Shown here piece by piece: positions 51,059-60,392 of a DNA stretch of 64,000 nucleotides; positions within the stretch are counted from its first letter, which is position 1; the number at the start of each line of letters is the position of its first letter. The notes below the pieces were generated by a model. The model saw only the letters and a program-made list of their open reading frames with translations. It had not been told where the DNA came from and ran no database searches. The position numbers and the translations under genes were made by a program. The DNA comes from JADKAV01 sp041393775 (lineage in GTDB: Bacteria > Actinomycetota > Actinomycetes > S36-B12 > UBA10799), in assembly GCA_041393775.1 (NCBI GenBank), contig JAWKJM010000003.1:620001-684000 (forward strand), written 5' to 3'.

Positions 51059-52192
51059 GTGAGCAAGAGTGGGGAGGTTCCCCCCGAATTCGAATCGTGG
51101 ATGCGCCCGGAGAGCGGGAGTCAGCCCACGCAACGACTCGACGCGCCCGCGCGGCCGGTCGGAAGCCCAGTCGGCGGCGCCCGCCGGCCAGTCGGCTCCC
51201 CGCTGCGGCAGCCGGTGCTGGGTTCCCCGCAACCCGTCCAGACCATCCCCCGCACCATCGCGCCGCCGCGTAAGAAGCGCCGCCGCTGGAGCGCCAAACG
51301 GATCTTCCTCACTGTGGTCACGGTCATGGCGGTCTACGCGATCGCGGTGGCCGCCGTTTTCGCCACCTCGGTGACCAAGATCAACGCCCTGCCGGTCAGC
51401 GACGTCTCGTCGTCGGGCACCAACTACTTGCTCGTGGGCAGTGACAGCCGGGCGGGCCTTTCGAAAGCCGACCAGAAGCGCCTGCACACAGGTTCCACCG
51501 AGGGCCAACGGACCGACACGATCATGATCATGCATATCCCGGTCATCGGTGCCCCTACTTTGGTCTCGATCCCGCGCGACTCGTGGGTGGGTATCCCCGG
51601 CTACGGCCAGGGCAAGATCAACGCAGCCTTCGCCAACGGTGGCCCGGAGTTGCTGATCACGACGGTCGAACAGGCGACCGGCCTGCACATCGACAACTAT
51701 GTGGAGATCGGTTTCGCGGGGGTGGCGGACACCACGGACGCGCTCGGCGGGGTCAGGCTGTGCCCAACGCGGCGCTACAACGACGCCAACAGCGGCTTGA
51801 AGGTGAAGAAGGGCTGTCAGACCATGGACGGTCAGGACGCCCTGGCCTACGTGCGGATGCGCTATGCCGATCCGCGCGGCGATCTGGGTCGGGTGGAGCG
51901 CCAGCAGGAATTCATCGCGGCAGTGGCCAAGAAGACCATGAGTCCGCTGACCTGGCTGCTGCCCTGGCGAGCCTTCGGTGCAGCTTCAGCTGCTGGCAGC
52001 AGTCTGACAGTTGACAAGAGCACCGGGATCGTCGATGACGCCCGGCTCGGCCTCGCCATGGGCATGATCTCCTTGGGCATGGGGACGGCAACAACTGTGC
52101 CGACGGTGGACGGAACCTACTTCGTCGGTGGCCAGGACGCCGTGAAGTGGGACAGCCCCAAGGCGCTGGAGTTGTTCAACTCGATCGACTGA
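51059..52192 (+). CDS. LytR-CpsA-Psr (LCP) family cell-wall ligase
   Basis: 377 residues. A Pro/Arg-rich cytoplasmic N-terminus (1-80) and one transmembrane helix (about 82-103) lead to an extracellular LCP domain with LLVGSDSRAGL, RTDTIMIMHI, SIPRDSWVGIPGYGQGKINAAF in pieces (SIPRDSWVGI, GKINAAFANGG) and AYVRMRYADPRGDLGR. It attaches polyprenyl-linked anionic glycopolymers to peptidoglycan (arabinogalactan or teichoic acid type). GTG 51059 is assumed; an AT-rich region some 20-40 bases upstream may be the promoter. Confidence 0.9.
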   Translation: MSKSGEVPPEFESWMRPESGSQPTQRLDAPARPVGSPVGGARRPVGSPLRQPVLGSPQPVQTIPRTIAPPRKKRRRWSAKRIFLTVVTVMAVYAIAVAAVFATSVTKINALPVSDVSSSGTNYLLVGSDSRAGLSKADQKRLHTGSTEGQRTDTIMIMHIPVIGAPTLVSIPRDSWVGIPGYGQGKINAAFANGGPELLITTVEQATGLHIDNYVEIGFAGVADTTDALGGVRLCPTRRYNDANSGLKVKKGCQTMDGQDALAYVRMRYADPRGDLGRVERQQEFIAAVAKKTMSPLTWLLPWRAFGAASAAGSSLTVDKSTGIVDDARLGLAMGMISLGMGTATTVPTVDGTYFVGGQDAVKWDSPKALELFNSID

Positions 52193-52295
52193 GGCGGCGT
52201 GCCTCCTCACTCTCACCCCGTTCTTACCGGGATCCTGTCTAATCGTTGCGGGAGCCCATGAGCGTGGTGTCCCCGAGGAAAGGACTTCGGAGCAC

Positions 52296-53174
52296 ATGAA
52301 GAAGATCGGAACTGTCGCGATCGCGAGCATCGGGGCCTTCGCAGTCGGCGCCACGGTGGCCGGGGGGATCACCCTCGCCAGTGCGCACGACAACGGTTCG
52401 ACGTCGACCCGGCAGGGCTACGGATACGGCGGCCCGATGGGATATGGCGGCCCCATGGGCCGTGGCGGTCCGATGGACGGGGACGACGGGCCTGGCGAAG
52501 TGGTCACCGGCGACGAGGCCCAGCAGGCCATCGATGCCGCGCTGGCTGCTGTCCCCGGCACCGCGGACCATGTGCACAAGGCCACTGACGGGACCTACCG
52601 CGTGATGGTGACCACCAGCGACGACAAGCGGATCCTCGTCACGCTCGACGCCGACTTCGCGGTGACCGGTCAGCAGGAGTTGCAGGGGGACGGTCGTGGC
52701 CACGGGCCAGGCACGCCGGCCACGGCCGAAGAGACCAAGAAGGCCACCGCCGCCGCCCTGGCGAAAGTGCCAGGCGCGACTGTGCTCCAAGTGTTCAAAC
52801 GAGAGGATGCCGGATTCGCGGTGATGCTGCGGACCGACGCCGGACGCAAGAAGGTGGTCCTGCTCGACGAGAACTACGCCGTGGAGTCCGTACAACGTGC
52901 GCGCAAGCAGCGCGATCGGCGGCACGGCATGGGCGAGGACGTCGTCGGTCCCGCTTTCAAGAAGGCGCAGGCAGCCGCGCTGGCCGAGGTTCCGAAGGGC
53001 ACCGTGATGGATGTGCACAAGGTCGGCAAGAAGTACCTTGCGTTCGTCCGTAAGAACAACGGCAAGGTCGTCGTCGTGAAGATGAACCGCAACTTCAAGG
53101 TGACCGGCACGCAGACCATGGACATCCCGGGAATGCGGCAGCGGCAGGGAACCCCGACGAGCGCCGCAGCATGA
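52296..53174 (+). CDS. Secreted protein with three PepSY-like repeats
   Basis: 292 residues. Signal peptide (1-30), a Gly/Tyr/Met-rich linker (GYGYGGPMGYGGPMGRGGPM), then three PepSY-like units with the shared pattern 'AVPGT...VHKATDGTY', 'KVPGATVLQVFK' and 'EVPKGTVMDVHKVGKKY'. PepSY domains bind or inhibit extracytoplasmic partners. It precedes a response regulator/histidine kinase pair by 74 bases on the same strand, so it may feed signals to that kinase (inference). An extended -10-like TCTAAT lies at 52238-52243. Confidence 0.8.
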   Translation: MKKIGTVAIASIGAFAVGATVAGGITLASAHDNGSTSTRQGYGYGGPMGYGGPMGRGGPMDGDDGPGEVVTGDEAQQAIDAALAAVPGTADHVHKATDGTYRVMVTTSDDKRILVTLDADFAVTGQQELQGDGRGHGPGTPATAEETKKATAAALAKVPGATVLQVFKREDAGFAVMLRTDAGRKKVVLLDENYAVESVQRARKQRDRRHGMGEDVVGPAFKKAQAAALAEVPKGTVMDVHKVGKKYLAFVRKNNGKVVVVKMNRNFKVTGTQTMDIPGMRQRQGTPTSAAA

Positions 53175-53248
53175 GACTGTCACCGGTCGCGCCGTCATCC
53201 CCCTTCGGCGCGCCCGGTGCGCGACCCGCATAGGGCAGACTCGCTGGC

Positions 53249-53914
53249 ATGAAGGTGCTCGTTGCTGATGACGACCGCGCGATCCGTGAGTCGCTCACTA
53301 CGGCGTTGGAGTTGAACGGCTATCAAGTACGGGCGTGTTCCGACGGTGTTGAAGCGCTTGCCGCCTACCGGGAGGATCGCCCCGACGTCGTGGTGCTGGA
53401 CGTGATGATGCCTGGAGTGGACGGGCTGGGGGTCTGCAGGGTGCTGCGGGCTGAAGGTGACAGGGTCCCGATCTTGATGCTCACCGCGCGTGTCGAGACC
53501 GCTGACCGGGTGGCAGGTCTGGATGCCGGGGCCGACGACTACGTCCCGAAGCCGTATGACGTGGAGGAGGTGCTGGCGAGACTGCGGGCCTTACTGCGCC
53601 GGGTCGAGCCCGGTGGACCCAAGGACGACCTCGTCGTCGAGGACGTGAGGCTGTCGTCGACGTCGCGACGGGTGTGGCGCCGTGATCGCGAGATCGAACT
53701 GTCCAAGACCGAGTTCGACCTGCTAGAACTCCTGATGCTCAACGCCGGCATCGTCCTGGAGCACCATGTGATCTACGAGCGCATCTGGGGCTACGACTTC
53801 GGACCGGATTCCAAGAACCTGGCGGTGTACGTCGGCTACTTGCGCCGCAAACTCGGCGCGCCCGAACTCATCCGGACAGTACGGGGCGTGGGCTACACCA
53901 TGCGTGCGACATGA
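53249..53914 (+). CDS. OmpR-family response regulator (MprA-like)
   Basis: 221 residues. Receiver domain with acidic pocket at residues 7-9 and phosphoacceptor Asp51 in VVLDVMMPG, Thr in MLTAR, Lys in VPKPYD. A C-terminal winged helix ends FGPDSKNLAVYVGYLRRKLG then VRGVGYTMRAT, visible in parts. It binds promoters when phosphorylated by the kinase encoded next, whose ATG overlaps its stop (ATGA). Likely targets include the PepSY gene just upstream. Confidence 0.93.
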   Translation: MKVLVADDDRAIRESLTTALELNGYQVRACSDGVEALAAYREDRPDVVVLDVMMPGVDGLGVCRVLRAEGDRVPILMLTARVETADRVAGLDAGADDYVPKPYDVEEVLARLRALLRRVEPGGPKDDLVVEDVRLSSTSRRVWRRDREIELSKTEFDLLELLMLNAGIVLEHHVIYERIWGYDFGPDSKNLAVYVGYLRRKLGAPELIRTVRGVGYTMRAT

Positions 53915-55215
53915 GCCTGCGCCAGCGCCTGGCACTGGCGTTCGCAATCCTGGCCGCGTCGGTGGCAGCGCTCATGAGTGTGCTCGGATACAGCGCCACG
54001 ACCAATCAACTGCAGCGGGAGGTGGACCGCGTCCTGCTGTCCTCCGGCGGCCGCCTCGGTGATGGACCCGGCGACGGCCAGGGCAGTCGTCGCCAGGACG
54101 CCTCAGCCGTGATCTCCGCGAGCGGTCAGGTCCTCGACACGCATGGGGACGTGCAACTGCCTGTCACCGACGCTGACCGTGCCGCGGCCGCGAGCAGTGA
54201 GACTTCGGTGAGCGCGAGGATCCAATCGGTCGACGGTGTGCCGTACCGGATCGTGACGGTGGGTGCGGGGCAGGGCCGGGGAGCGGTGATGGTGGCCCGC
54301 GACTGGTCGGAGAACGCCGCGGTGCTGCAGCAGTTGACGATCGTCTTCGCTGTGATCGCCTTGGTCCTGATCGCCGTCGCGGCCGTCGTCGGCTGGCTGG
54401 TTGCCGGGCAGATCACCAAGCGACTTGTGAGACTGACGGAGACTGCTGAGCAGGTCAGTGCAACGGGGGAACTGGATGTGACGGTGCCGGGCTCGGGGAC
54501 CGACGAGGTGGGCAGGCTGGCCGGCGCATTTAACGCCATGCTGGCGCGTCTGGCCGCCTCCGATGCCGACCAGCAGCGTCTTGTGCAGGACGTCGGACAC
54601 GAGTTGCGCACACCCTTGACCTCCTTGCGTACGAACATCAGCCTGCTCGAACGCCTCGAGGAACTACCCCCCGACGTGCGGGCGAGGGTGCTCGCGGACC
54701 TGCGCGGGGAATCGCGCGAACTGACTGGACTGGTGAACGAGGTGCTGGCACTGGCCGGCGGGGACAACCCCGATGAGGAGCCGGCGCCCTTGCATCTTGC
54801 GGCGATCGCGGAAGCGGTGGCCACCCGTGCGCGCCGCCGGACCGTGCGTGAGGTCACGGTGTCGGCCGACGACTCGGAGGTGGTGGCGTCGCGATCGGCG
54901 CTGGAACGGGCGGTCTGGAATCTCGTCGACAATGCTGCGAAGTTCGACCGGTCGGGTGGCCCCATCGACATCCGGGTCGCCGACGGGGCGGTGGAAGTGC
55001 TCGATCGTGGTCCCGGGATCGACCCCCAGGACCTTCCGCACCTCTTTGATCGCTTCTACCGCCCGGTGGCCTCGCGCAGTCTTCCGGGATCCGGGCTCGG
55101 GCTGGCCATCGTCAAGGACATCGCGCAGTCGCAGGGCGGGCGGGTGTACGCGAGGCCGCGTGAAGGTGGAGGTTCGGTTTTCGGGATCACTTTCGGCAGG
55201 TCACCGGTCCAGTAG
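53911..55215 (+). CDS. Sensor histidine kinase (MprB-like)
   Basis: 434 residues. Two transmembrane helices (residues about 7-27 and 142-167) frame a roughly 115-residue extracytoplasmic sensor. A HAMP domain follows, then the H-box with His230 (VGHELRTPLTSLRTN), an N-box (WNLVDNAAKF) and G-boxes (DRGPGIDPQDL, GSGLGLAIVKDI). It phosphorylates the upstream response regulator. Its last 15 bases overlap the convergent ureohydrolase gene. Confidence 0.93.
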   Translation: MSLRQRLALAFAILAASVAALMSVLGYSATTNQLQREVDRVLLSSGGRLGDGPGDGQGSRRQDASAVISASGQVLDTHGDVQLPVTDADRAAAASSETSVSARIQSVDGVPYRIVTVGAGQGRGAVMVARDWSENAAVLQQLTIVFAVIALVLIAVAAVVGWLVAGQITKRLVRLTETAEQVSATGELDVTVPGSGTDEVGRLAGAFNAMLARLAASDADQQRLVQDVGHELRTPLTSLRTNISLLERLEELPPDVRARVLADLRGESRELTGLVNEVLALAGGDNPDEEPAPLHLAAIAEAVATRARRRTVREVTVSADDSEVVASRSALERAVWNLVDNAAKFDRSGGPIDIRVADGAVEVLDRGPGIDPQDLPHLFDRFYRPVASRSLPGSGLGLAIVKDIAQSQGGRVYARPREGGGSVFGITFGRSPVQ

Positions 55216-56214
55216 CGGCTGTCGCGGGTCCCAGGTGGTTCCGTCGCGTTGGTCCTTGCGCCGGCGCGCCATCGCACTCAGGGCTTCCAGGACCACCCGG
55301 TTGCCCAGCAACGCCGTTATGTCGGCGTGGTCGTACGGCGGCGATACCTCGACCACATCCATCCCGAGCACCGGCAGCTCGTAGCAGATCCGGCGGACCG
55401 AATCCAGCAGTTGCCGCGAACTCAGACCTCCCGGCTCCGGGGTCCCCGTCCCGGGGGCATGACCGGGATCGCACACGTCGATGTCCACGCTCAAGAAGAT
55501 GCCGTCGCACTCGTCGAGGGCGATCTCGAACGCCTCGGTCAGGCACTCGTCGAGGCCGCGCTCGACGATCTCAGTCATTTCGAACGAGCGCATCCGTTGT
55601 TCCGCCATCCAGTCCAGGATGTCCGGCGGGGGCCAGTAACCGCGCAGTCCGATCTGCAGGAACCGGTCACCGCGAGCCGCGCCGGATTCGATCAAGCGCC
55701 GCATCGGTTGACCGTGCCCGATCAGCGACCCGAACTCGATGTTGCCGGTGTCGGCGTGCGCGTCGAAATGGATCACGGAGACCCTGCCCCAGCGATCCCC
55801 GCCCCGTGCCACTCCGGTCACATCCGGCCAGGTCACGGTGTGGTCGCCACCGAGGATCAGTGGGACCGCGCCGGTTGCGGCGACCCGTTCCACGGCGGCT
55901 TCCAGGTCCTGGCACGACCGCGCGGCGTCCCCGGAGAACATCTCCACATCCCCGATGTCGACGACCTCGAGGTCCTGCAGTCCGTCCACCCTCATGGCCA
56001 GCGAGGGGCGGGAACCGTCATGGGCGAGGTAACAGGTCTCCCGCAGCGCCTTGGGACCGAATCGTGCCCCCGAACGGTGGGACGTACCGCCGTCGAACGG
56101 TGCCCCGACGATGACGACATCCGCGTCGGCGTAGGTCTGCGGGTCGTCGATGTCCGCGGCAGCCACGCCGAGGAATGTGATGTCCGGGCCGAACTGGGCG
56201 CCATACCGAGCCAT
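55201..56214 (-). CDS. Agmatinase/arginase-family ureohydrolase
   Basis: 337 residues. Mn2+-binding motifs are all present: GGDHTVTWPDV, HFDAHADTGN and SVDIDVCDPGHAPG. The N-terminal region with FDGGTSHRSGARFGP is of the agmatinase/guanidinobutyrase type, so it hydrolyses a guanidino compound to urea plus an amine; the exact substrate cannot be told. TACGCT lies six bases before the ATG at 56214 (leaderless). It diverges from the DUF2804 gene across family A repeats. Confidence 0.9.
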   Translation of the reverse strand: MARYGAQFGPDITFLGVAAADIDDPQTYADADVVIVGAPFDGGTSHRSGARFGPKALRETCYLAHDGSRPSLAMRVDGLQDLEVVDIGDVEMFSGDAARSCQDLEAAVERVAATGAVPLILGGDHTVTWPDVTGVARGGDRWGRVSVIHFDAHADTGNIEFGSLIGHGQPMRRLIESGAARGDRFLQIGLRGYWPPPDILDWMAEQRMRSFEMTEIVERGLDECLTEAFEIALDECDGIFLSVDIDVCDPGHAPGTGTPEPGGLSSRQLLDSVRRICYELPVLGMDVVEVSPPYDHADITALLGNRVVLEALSAMARRRKDQRDGTTWDPRQPLLDR

Positions 56215-56264
56215 GGTCGCAGCGTAGTTCGGTCAGCCTCGCTCGTCAGGGTGGCGGGCACACT

Positions 56265-56407
56265 CCCTCCATCTCGTGGCCGATACATGTCCTGTGGTTC
56301 TGCAATCGGCCAGCAGATGGAGGAGAAGTGGATGATTTGTCCGCTTCATCCCTGGCAAACCCTCCATCCTCTGGCCATCGGGGGATTGCCCGGCCAGCAG
56401 ATGGAGG
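56265..56407. repeat. Family A inverted repeats, copy A4 (two hairpins)
   Basis: Hairpin 1: CCTCCATCTCGTGGCCG (56266-56282) with CGGCCAGCAGATGGAGG (56307-56323). Hairpin 2: CCTCCATCCTCTGGCC (56361-56376) with GGCCAGCAGATGGAGG (56392-56407). Both show a 2-base mid-stem mismatch. They sit in the divergent gap between the ureohydrolase and DUF2804 genes. Confidence 0.9.
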
Positions 56408-56482
56408 GGAATGCCCCGCCCCGGTTCTGCCCGGGGCGGTCAAAGCGCCGCGTCGCCGCGCGGCCCGCCCTAGCCTGGTGAC

Positions 56483-57466
56483 ATGACCGCTGAAACCGAG
56501 CTGACGGAAGCCGTCGATCTGTGTCTGCCCGACGGCCGGCTGAATCGCGGCGCTGTCGGTTGGTCGAGACACCCGCAGCATCGCGCGAATCTGCGCGGAT
56601 GGGGCCGGGCGAAGCGCTGGGAGTACTGGTGTGTTCAGACGGCCGACTGGGCATTCGCGGTGACCGTGAGCCACATCGACTACCTGGCACTGCATCAGGT
56701 GTGGTTCGTCGACTTCGCCTCCGGCGAGGAGATCGACACCGGTGCGATCGTGCCATTGGCTCGCGGCCCACGCATGCCCGACCGCAGTGGCGGCGGCCCG
56801 GTCAGCGCGCGCACCAAGAAGCTGAGCATCGAGCTTATTCCCAACACCGGTGGCGTACGGATCGTGGCGCACACGGATCGGGTCGATGCCGACATCCAGG
56901 TGCACCGGAATCCCGGCCACGAGTCGATGGCCGTGGTCATCCCCTGGAATGACAGGAGGTTCCAGTACACGGTCAAGGACAACACCTTGCCCGCGACGGG
57001 CAGCCTGTTCGTGGATGGCAGGTCCCTGCAACTGCCGCAGGGCCAGACCTGGGCGGTGCTGGATCACGGCCGGGGCAAGTGGCCCTACAGCACCACATGG
57101 AACTGGGGATCGGCCTCGGGTACCAGCGGAGACCATGTGATCGGTTTGCAGTTCGGCGGCAAGTGGACGCAGGGCACCGGGATGACGGAGAACGCCCTGT
57201 GCATCGACGGGCACGTCACCAAGATCGACCAAGAACTGACCTGGACGTACGATCAGTGGCTTGACCCGTGGACCGTCGTCGGCGATGCCGTCGATGTGAC
57301 GTTCACTCCGACGTTCGAACGCAGTGCCCGGACCAACGTGGGCATCATCTTCACCGAGGTGCACCAGTGCTTCGGGGCCTGGGACGGGACGGTGGTGGCC
57401 GAGGGCCGCGAGTACACGTTCACGGGACTGCGCGGATTCGCCGAAGAGGCGCAGATGAAGTGGTGA
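56483..57466 (+). CDS. DUF2804 domain protein
   Basis: 327 residues of the DUF2804 family (starting LCLPDGRLNRGAVGWSR, later NWGSASG and GLQFGGKWT, ending AEEAQMKW). The domain is a large beta-rich fold without defined function, present widely in actinobacteria. TAGCCT lies six bases before the ATG, suggesting a leaderless transcript. Divergent from the ureohydrolase gene. Confidence 0.82.
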   Translation: MTAETELTEAVDLCLPDGRLNRGAVGWSRHPQHRANLRGWGRAKRWEYWCVQTADWAFAVTVSHIDYLALHQVWFVDFASGEEIDTGAIVPLARGPRMPDRSGGGPVSARTKKLSIELIPNTGGVRIVAHTDRVDADIQVHRNPGHESMAVVIPWNDRRFQYTVKDNTLPATGSLFVDGRSLQLPQGQTWAVLDHGRGKWPYSTTWNWGSASGTSGDHVIGLQFGGKWTQGTGMTENALCIDGHVTKIDQELTWTYDQWLDPWTVVGDAVDVTFTPTFERSARTNVGIIFTEVHQCFGAWDGTVVAEGREYTFTGLRGFAEEAQMKW

Positions 57467-57652
57467 GCCTGAACGACGATCGGCCGAGTGCTGCGATCAC
57501 CTTGGCGTCCGACACCCGCTGGAGTTTCAGTAGTCGTCGCCCACGGCGTGGAAGTGGCGCGGAGTTGACAGGGCAGCACCGCCAGGGTCCCCCGGCCTGC
57601 AACGGGGACCGCTAGGACGACGCGGACCGGCGTCGGTGCTGTTGGCGAAGGG

Positions 57653-58921
57653 TCATGGGCGACGCACCAGACCCGCCGTGGACACGGTCACAGCCACGAT
57701 GAGGATGAATGCGTTGTTTAACACGGCGTAGGTGGCACTGAACGTGACCACGTCGACCTGGAAGATCGCGCCCATCACGAACACGACCCCAAGCGTGGCC
57801 CGGTTGTCGATCCCCGCGATCGCGACGGCGACCCAGGCGGCAAGGACGACGAACGCCACACAACCCGCTAGGCCCAGCCAACCGCCTACCGCCAACGCCT
57901 CCAGGAACTGCTGGTGGGCATGGTCGGCGTATTCCACGGACGAAGGCTTCGGTCCGATGCCGAAAGGCATCCACACCCTCGCGTTGCTCAGGTAGTCCTG
58001 CCACAAGGCGAATCTCCACACGGTCGTGCCATCCGTGATGGCCGTGGAGGCCAACCACCCGGACAGCGCCAGCGGCAGCAGGATCACCGTCAGTAGCCCG
58101 GTCAGGATCCAGCCGAACGCGCGTCGCATCCGCTCGACGGGGATGAGCGTCGCCAGCAGACCCACAACGATGGCCACTACCCCCGTGCGACTGAAGCTCC
58201 ACAACGCCGCCGCCACCAGGCCTGCCGACATGATCCAGGTCCACCTGCCAGGCACAGCCCGCAGGGCGAAGACGAGCAGCACAGCGCACGTGAGACCCAC
58301 GTAGACGCGGCCAGGGGTGACACCGTTGGTGCCTGACAGCTCGCCAGTGCTGAAACCCACAACCGACAGCCACCGCTCGTAGCGTTCGTCGACGATCAGC
58401 ACCGTCGGCCATCCGAACGTGAGGTCACTGAGCCCGACCAACACGCTGCCCCAGCCGAAGAACCATCCGAGTGCCAGCATGAGCCGTTTCAGGACCGTGA
58501 CGGGAATCAGCGCACCCGACACCGCCACCGCCATGGCGGCAGCCGCGACGAACCAGTACCTCGTGTCCTGCATCGTGCCGTGCAGTGTCATCGACAGCGC
58601 CGTCGCGCCGATCCACGCGGTGACCGCTGCGATCAGACCCCACTGGACCGTCGAGATGCCGCCCCATACGGCACCGAGCACTACGATGGCGACACCGGCC
58701 GCACCGAGGAACGCGAGTCCCCCGGTGCCCGGCAGTTGGCCCTCGCTCACCACCCAGGAACTGATCCCGACCGCGGGCTGGCCCCAGGCCACCAGAACGA
58801 GGTTGAACGTTACGAAGAGCGCGAGCAGCACGTAGCCGACGCCCACGTACGTCAACCATCGGGGAGCGTCTGGCGTGCTGTTCACCGCGCTATGACGCTC
58901 GGTGGTGATCGTGTCACTCAT
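57653..58921 (-). CDS. O-antigen ligase / Wzy-like polymerase membrane protein
   Basis: 422 residues with roughly eleven transmembrane helices and one large periplasmic loop containing HAHQQFLEALAVGGWLG, the His-containing segment of O-antigen ligase (WaaL) proteins. It would join or polymerise lipid-linked surface glycans. ATG 58921 overlaps the stop of the glycosyltransferase gene (ATGA), and a longer in-frame start lies inside that gene. Confidence 0.82.
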   Translation of the reverse strand: MSDTITTERHSAVNSTPDAPRWLTYVGVGYVLLALFVTFNLVLVAWGQPAVGISSWVVSEGQLPGTGGLAFLGAAGVAIVVLGAVWGGISTVQWGLIAAVTAWIGATALSMTLHGTMQDTRYWFVAAAAMAVAVSGALIPVTVLKRLMLALGWFFGWGSVLVGLSDLTFGWPTVLIVDERYERWLSVVGFSTGELSGTNGVTPGRVYVGLTCAVLLVFALRAVPGRWTWIMSAGLVAAALWSFSRTGVVAIVVGLLATLIPVERMRRAFGWILTGLLTVILLPLALSGWLASTAITDGTTVWRFALWQDYLSNARVWMPFGIGPKPSSVEYADHAHQQFLEALAVGGWLGLAGCVAFVVLAAWVAVAIAGIDNRATLGVVFVMGAIFQVDVVTFSATYAVLNNAFILIVAVTVSTAGLVRRP

Positions 58922-59685
58922 GGCCGTCGCAGTCCAGGGTTGCGGGCCGCTGCCCGAAGGAACCTCGGGTTTCCCCACAGGTAGCGCTTGGCCAGTCGAC
59001 GGGGTTCGCGGGCCAGACGATGGAGCCACTCGGTGCCGGTGCGCTGCATCCAGACCGGTGCCTGCGGCTTGGTGCCGGCTATGAAGTCGAAGGCGGCGCC
59101 GACCGCCATCGCGACCACCGGTAGTTCGCCAGCCAGCCGCGCGACCTCCCAGTCCTGCTTGGGGGTACCGAGTCCGACCCAGACCATCTGGGCGCCTGAC
59201 TCGGCGATCCGCTGGTCCTGGACCTGCCGCTCATCGGCACTCAGATCACGGAACGGGGGCGACTCCGCACCCACTATCAGCGCGGTTGGGAAGCGCCGCG
59301 AGATCACCTGTTGCAGGGTTGCCAGAGTGGTCTCGTCTCCGCCCAGCAGATAGTGCCGCAGTTCGGTGTTCCGAGCAAGGACGGCCCGCATCACATCGGG
59401 CCCATAGACGCGGGGCCATTCATCGTTGGAACGGCCGTACCCCCGACGGCCCACCCAAGCCACGGGCATGCCGTCGGTCAGGTTGAGCGCGTGCGAGGAG
59501 TCGAACAGCGTCGCAAAGTCGGGATCGTTGTCCGCCAGGGCGATCGTGTAGGCGTTAGCGAAGTGGACTGCAGTCGCACGCCCAGCACGACCACGCTCGA
59601 TCACCTCAGCCACTGCCGCGTCGAAGGTCAGCACCGAGAAGGGGATCGACCCCACCCGACACGTACTCACACTGCCTCCCGACAT
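58918..59685 (-). CDS. WecG/TagA/CpsF-family glycosyltransferase
   Basis: 255 residues. Family motifs are NAYTIALADNDPDF, LNLTDGMPVAW and VGLGTPKQDWE. Such enzymes transfer a ManNAc or related sugar from a nucleotide donor to an undecaprenyl-linked acceptor at the cytosolic membrane face. TACGGT lies ten bases before ATG 59685. First gene of a two-gene operon with the polymerase gene. It diverges from the nucleotide-sugar dehydrogenase gene across a degraded gene. Confidence 0.88.
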   Translation of the reverse strand: MSGGSVSTCRVGSIPFSVLTFDAAVAEVIERGRAGRATAVHFANAYTIALADNDPDFATLFDSSHALNLTDGMPVAWVGRRGYGRSNDEWPRVYGPDVMRAVLARNTELRHYLLGGDETTLATLQQVISRRFPTALIVGAESPPFRDLSADERQVQDQRIAESGAQMVWVGLGTPKQDWEVARLAGELPVVAMAVGAAFDFIAGTKPQAPVWMQRTGTEWLHRLAREPRRLAKRYLWGNPRFLRAAARNPGLRRP

Positions 59686-59742
59686 GGCACGCTCCACCGT
59701 ACCCTCCGATCGGGCTGAACCGGTTCGGCTCAGTCCCGGCGG

Positions 59743-60367
59743 TCATATCCGTGAGGGCGAGTGGTTCGGGTGGTTCCCATGGGGCCCCGTCCAGGTCAGG
59801 TCGTGCGCAGGGCTGACTCACCACCTGCCAGCGAGCGAACGTCTTGAGCCTGGTGTGCCTGCGACGCAGGTACACCGATCGTGGGCGCGCGTTTGCCCTT
59901 CGGCAACGGAAGACGTGATCAGTGTCGGTGTGCTCGGTCTTCATGCTGCATCCCGGGAACCGGCACGTGCGATCGAGCAGGCGTACCGCCTTCCGGAACC
60001 GCTTGGGGATCTCGTTCCTGGTGGTTGTTCCGTGTCCAGCAGGGTTCGGTCAACGGGTGGGTGGCCAATCGCTGCCAGCGGGCGTCGGGTGACCACGCAG
60101 GAAGCGGGCAGGGTCGTGCGTGCAGGGCGAACCGTCCACTCCGCACCCGAGGTCTCATGAACATGAACATGTCCGCAGGGATGCGTACCTGAGCGGCAAT
60201 CTCCCATGTCGTGTATTGGTTCAAGAAGCCGCACGGCGCGCCTGAAGTCCCCGGATCTACCGCTCAACGGCGTGGAGTTCGTCGGTGACCTCGTAGTCGT
60301 CCAAGGCCGCGCCAGGCAGGGGCTCACGGACTCCTTGGGGGGTCCTGGGATCCAGGGGGTTGTGCAT
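59743..60367 (-). pseudogene. Degraded DUF222/HNH endonuclease gene
   Basis: Three pieces are readable on the minus strand. From ATG 60367 the N-terminus gives LDDYEVTDELHAVER followed by a stop and IRGLQARRAA, as in DUF222 proteins. Then AQVRIPADMF in another frame, with most of DUF222 deleted. The C-terminus reads PKRFRKAVRLLDRTCRFPGC then SMKTEHTDTDHVFR and CLRRHTRLKTFARWQVV-like text (RRRHTRLKTFARWQVV), the HNH motif, ending DLTWTGPHGNHPNHSPSRI at 59743. Frameshifts and a stop make it inactive. This gap otherwise holds no gene. Confidence 0.8.
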
Positions 60368-60392
60368 GGCTTCAAGCGGCTACCGTTGCTCC

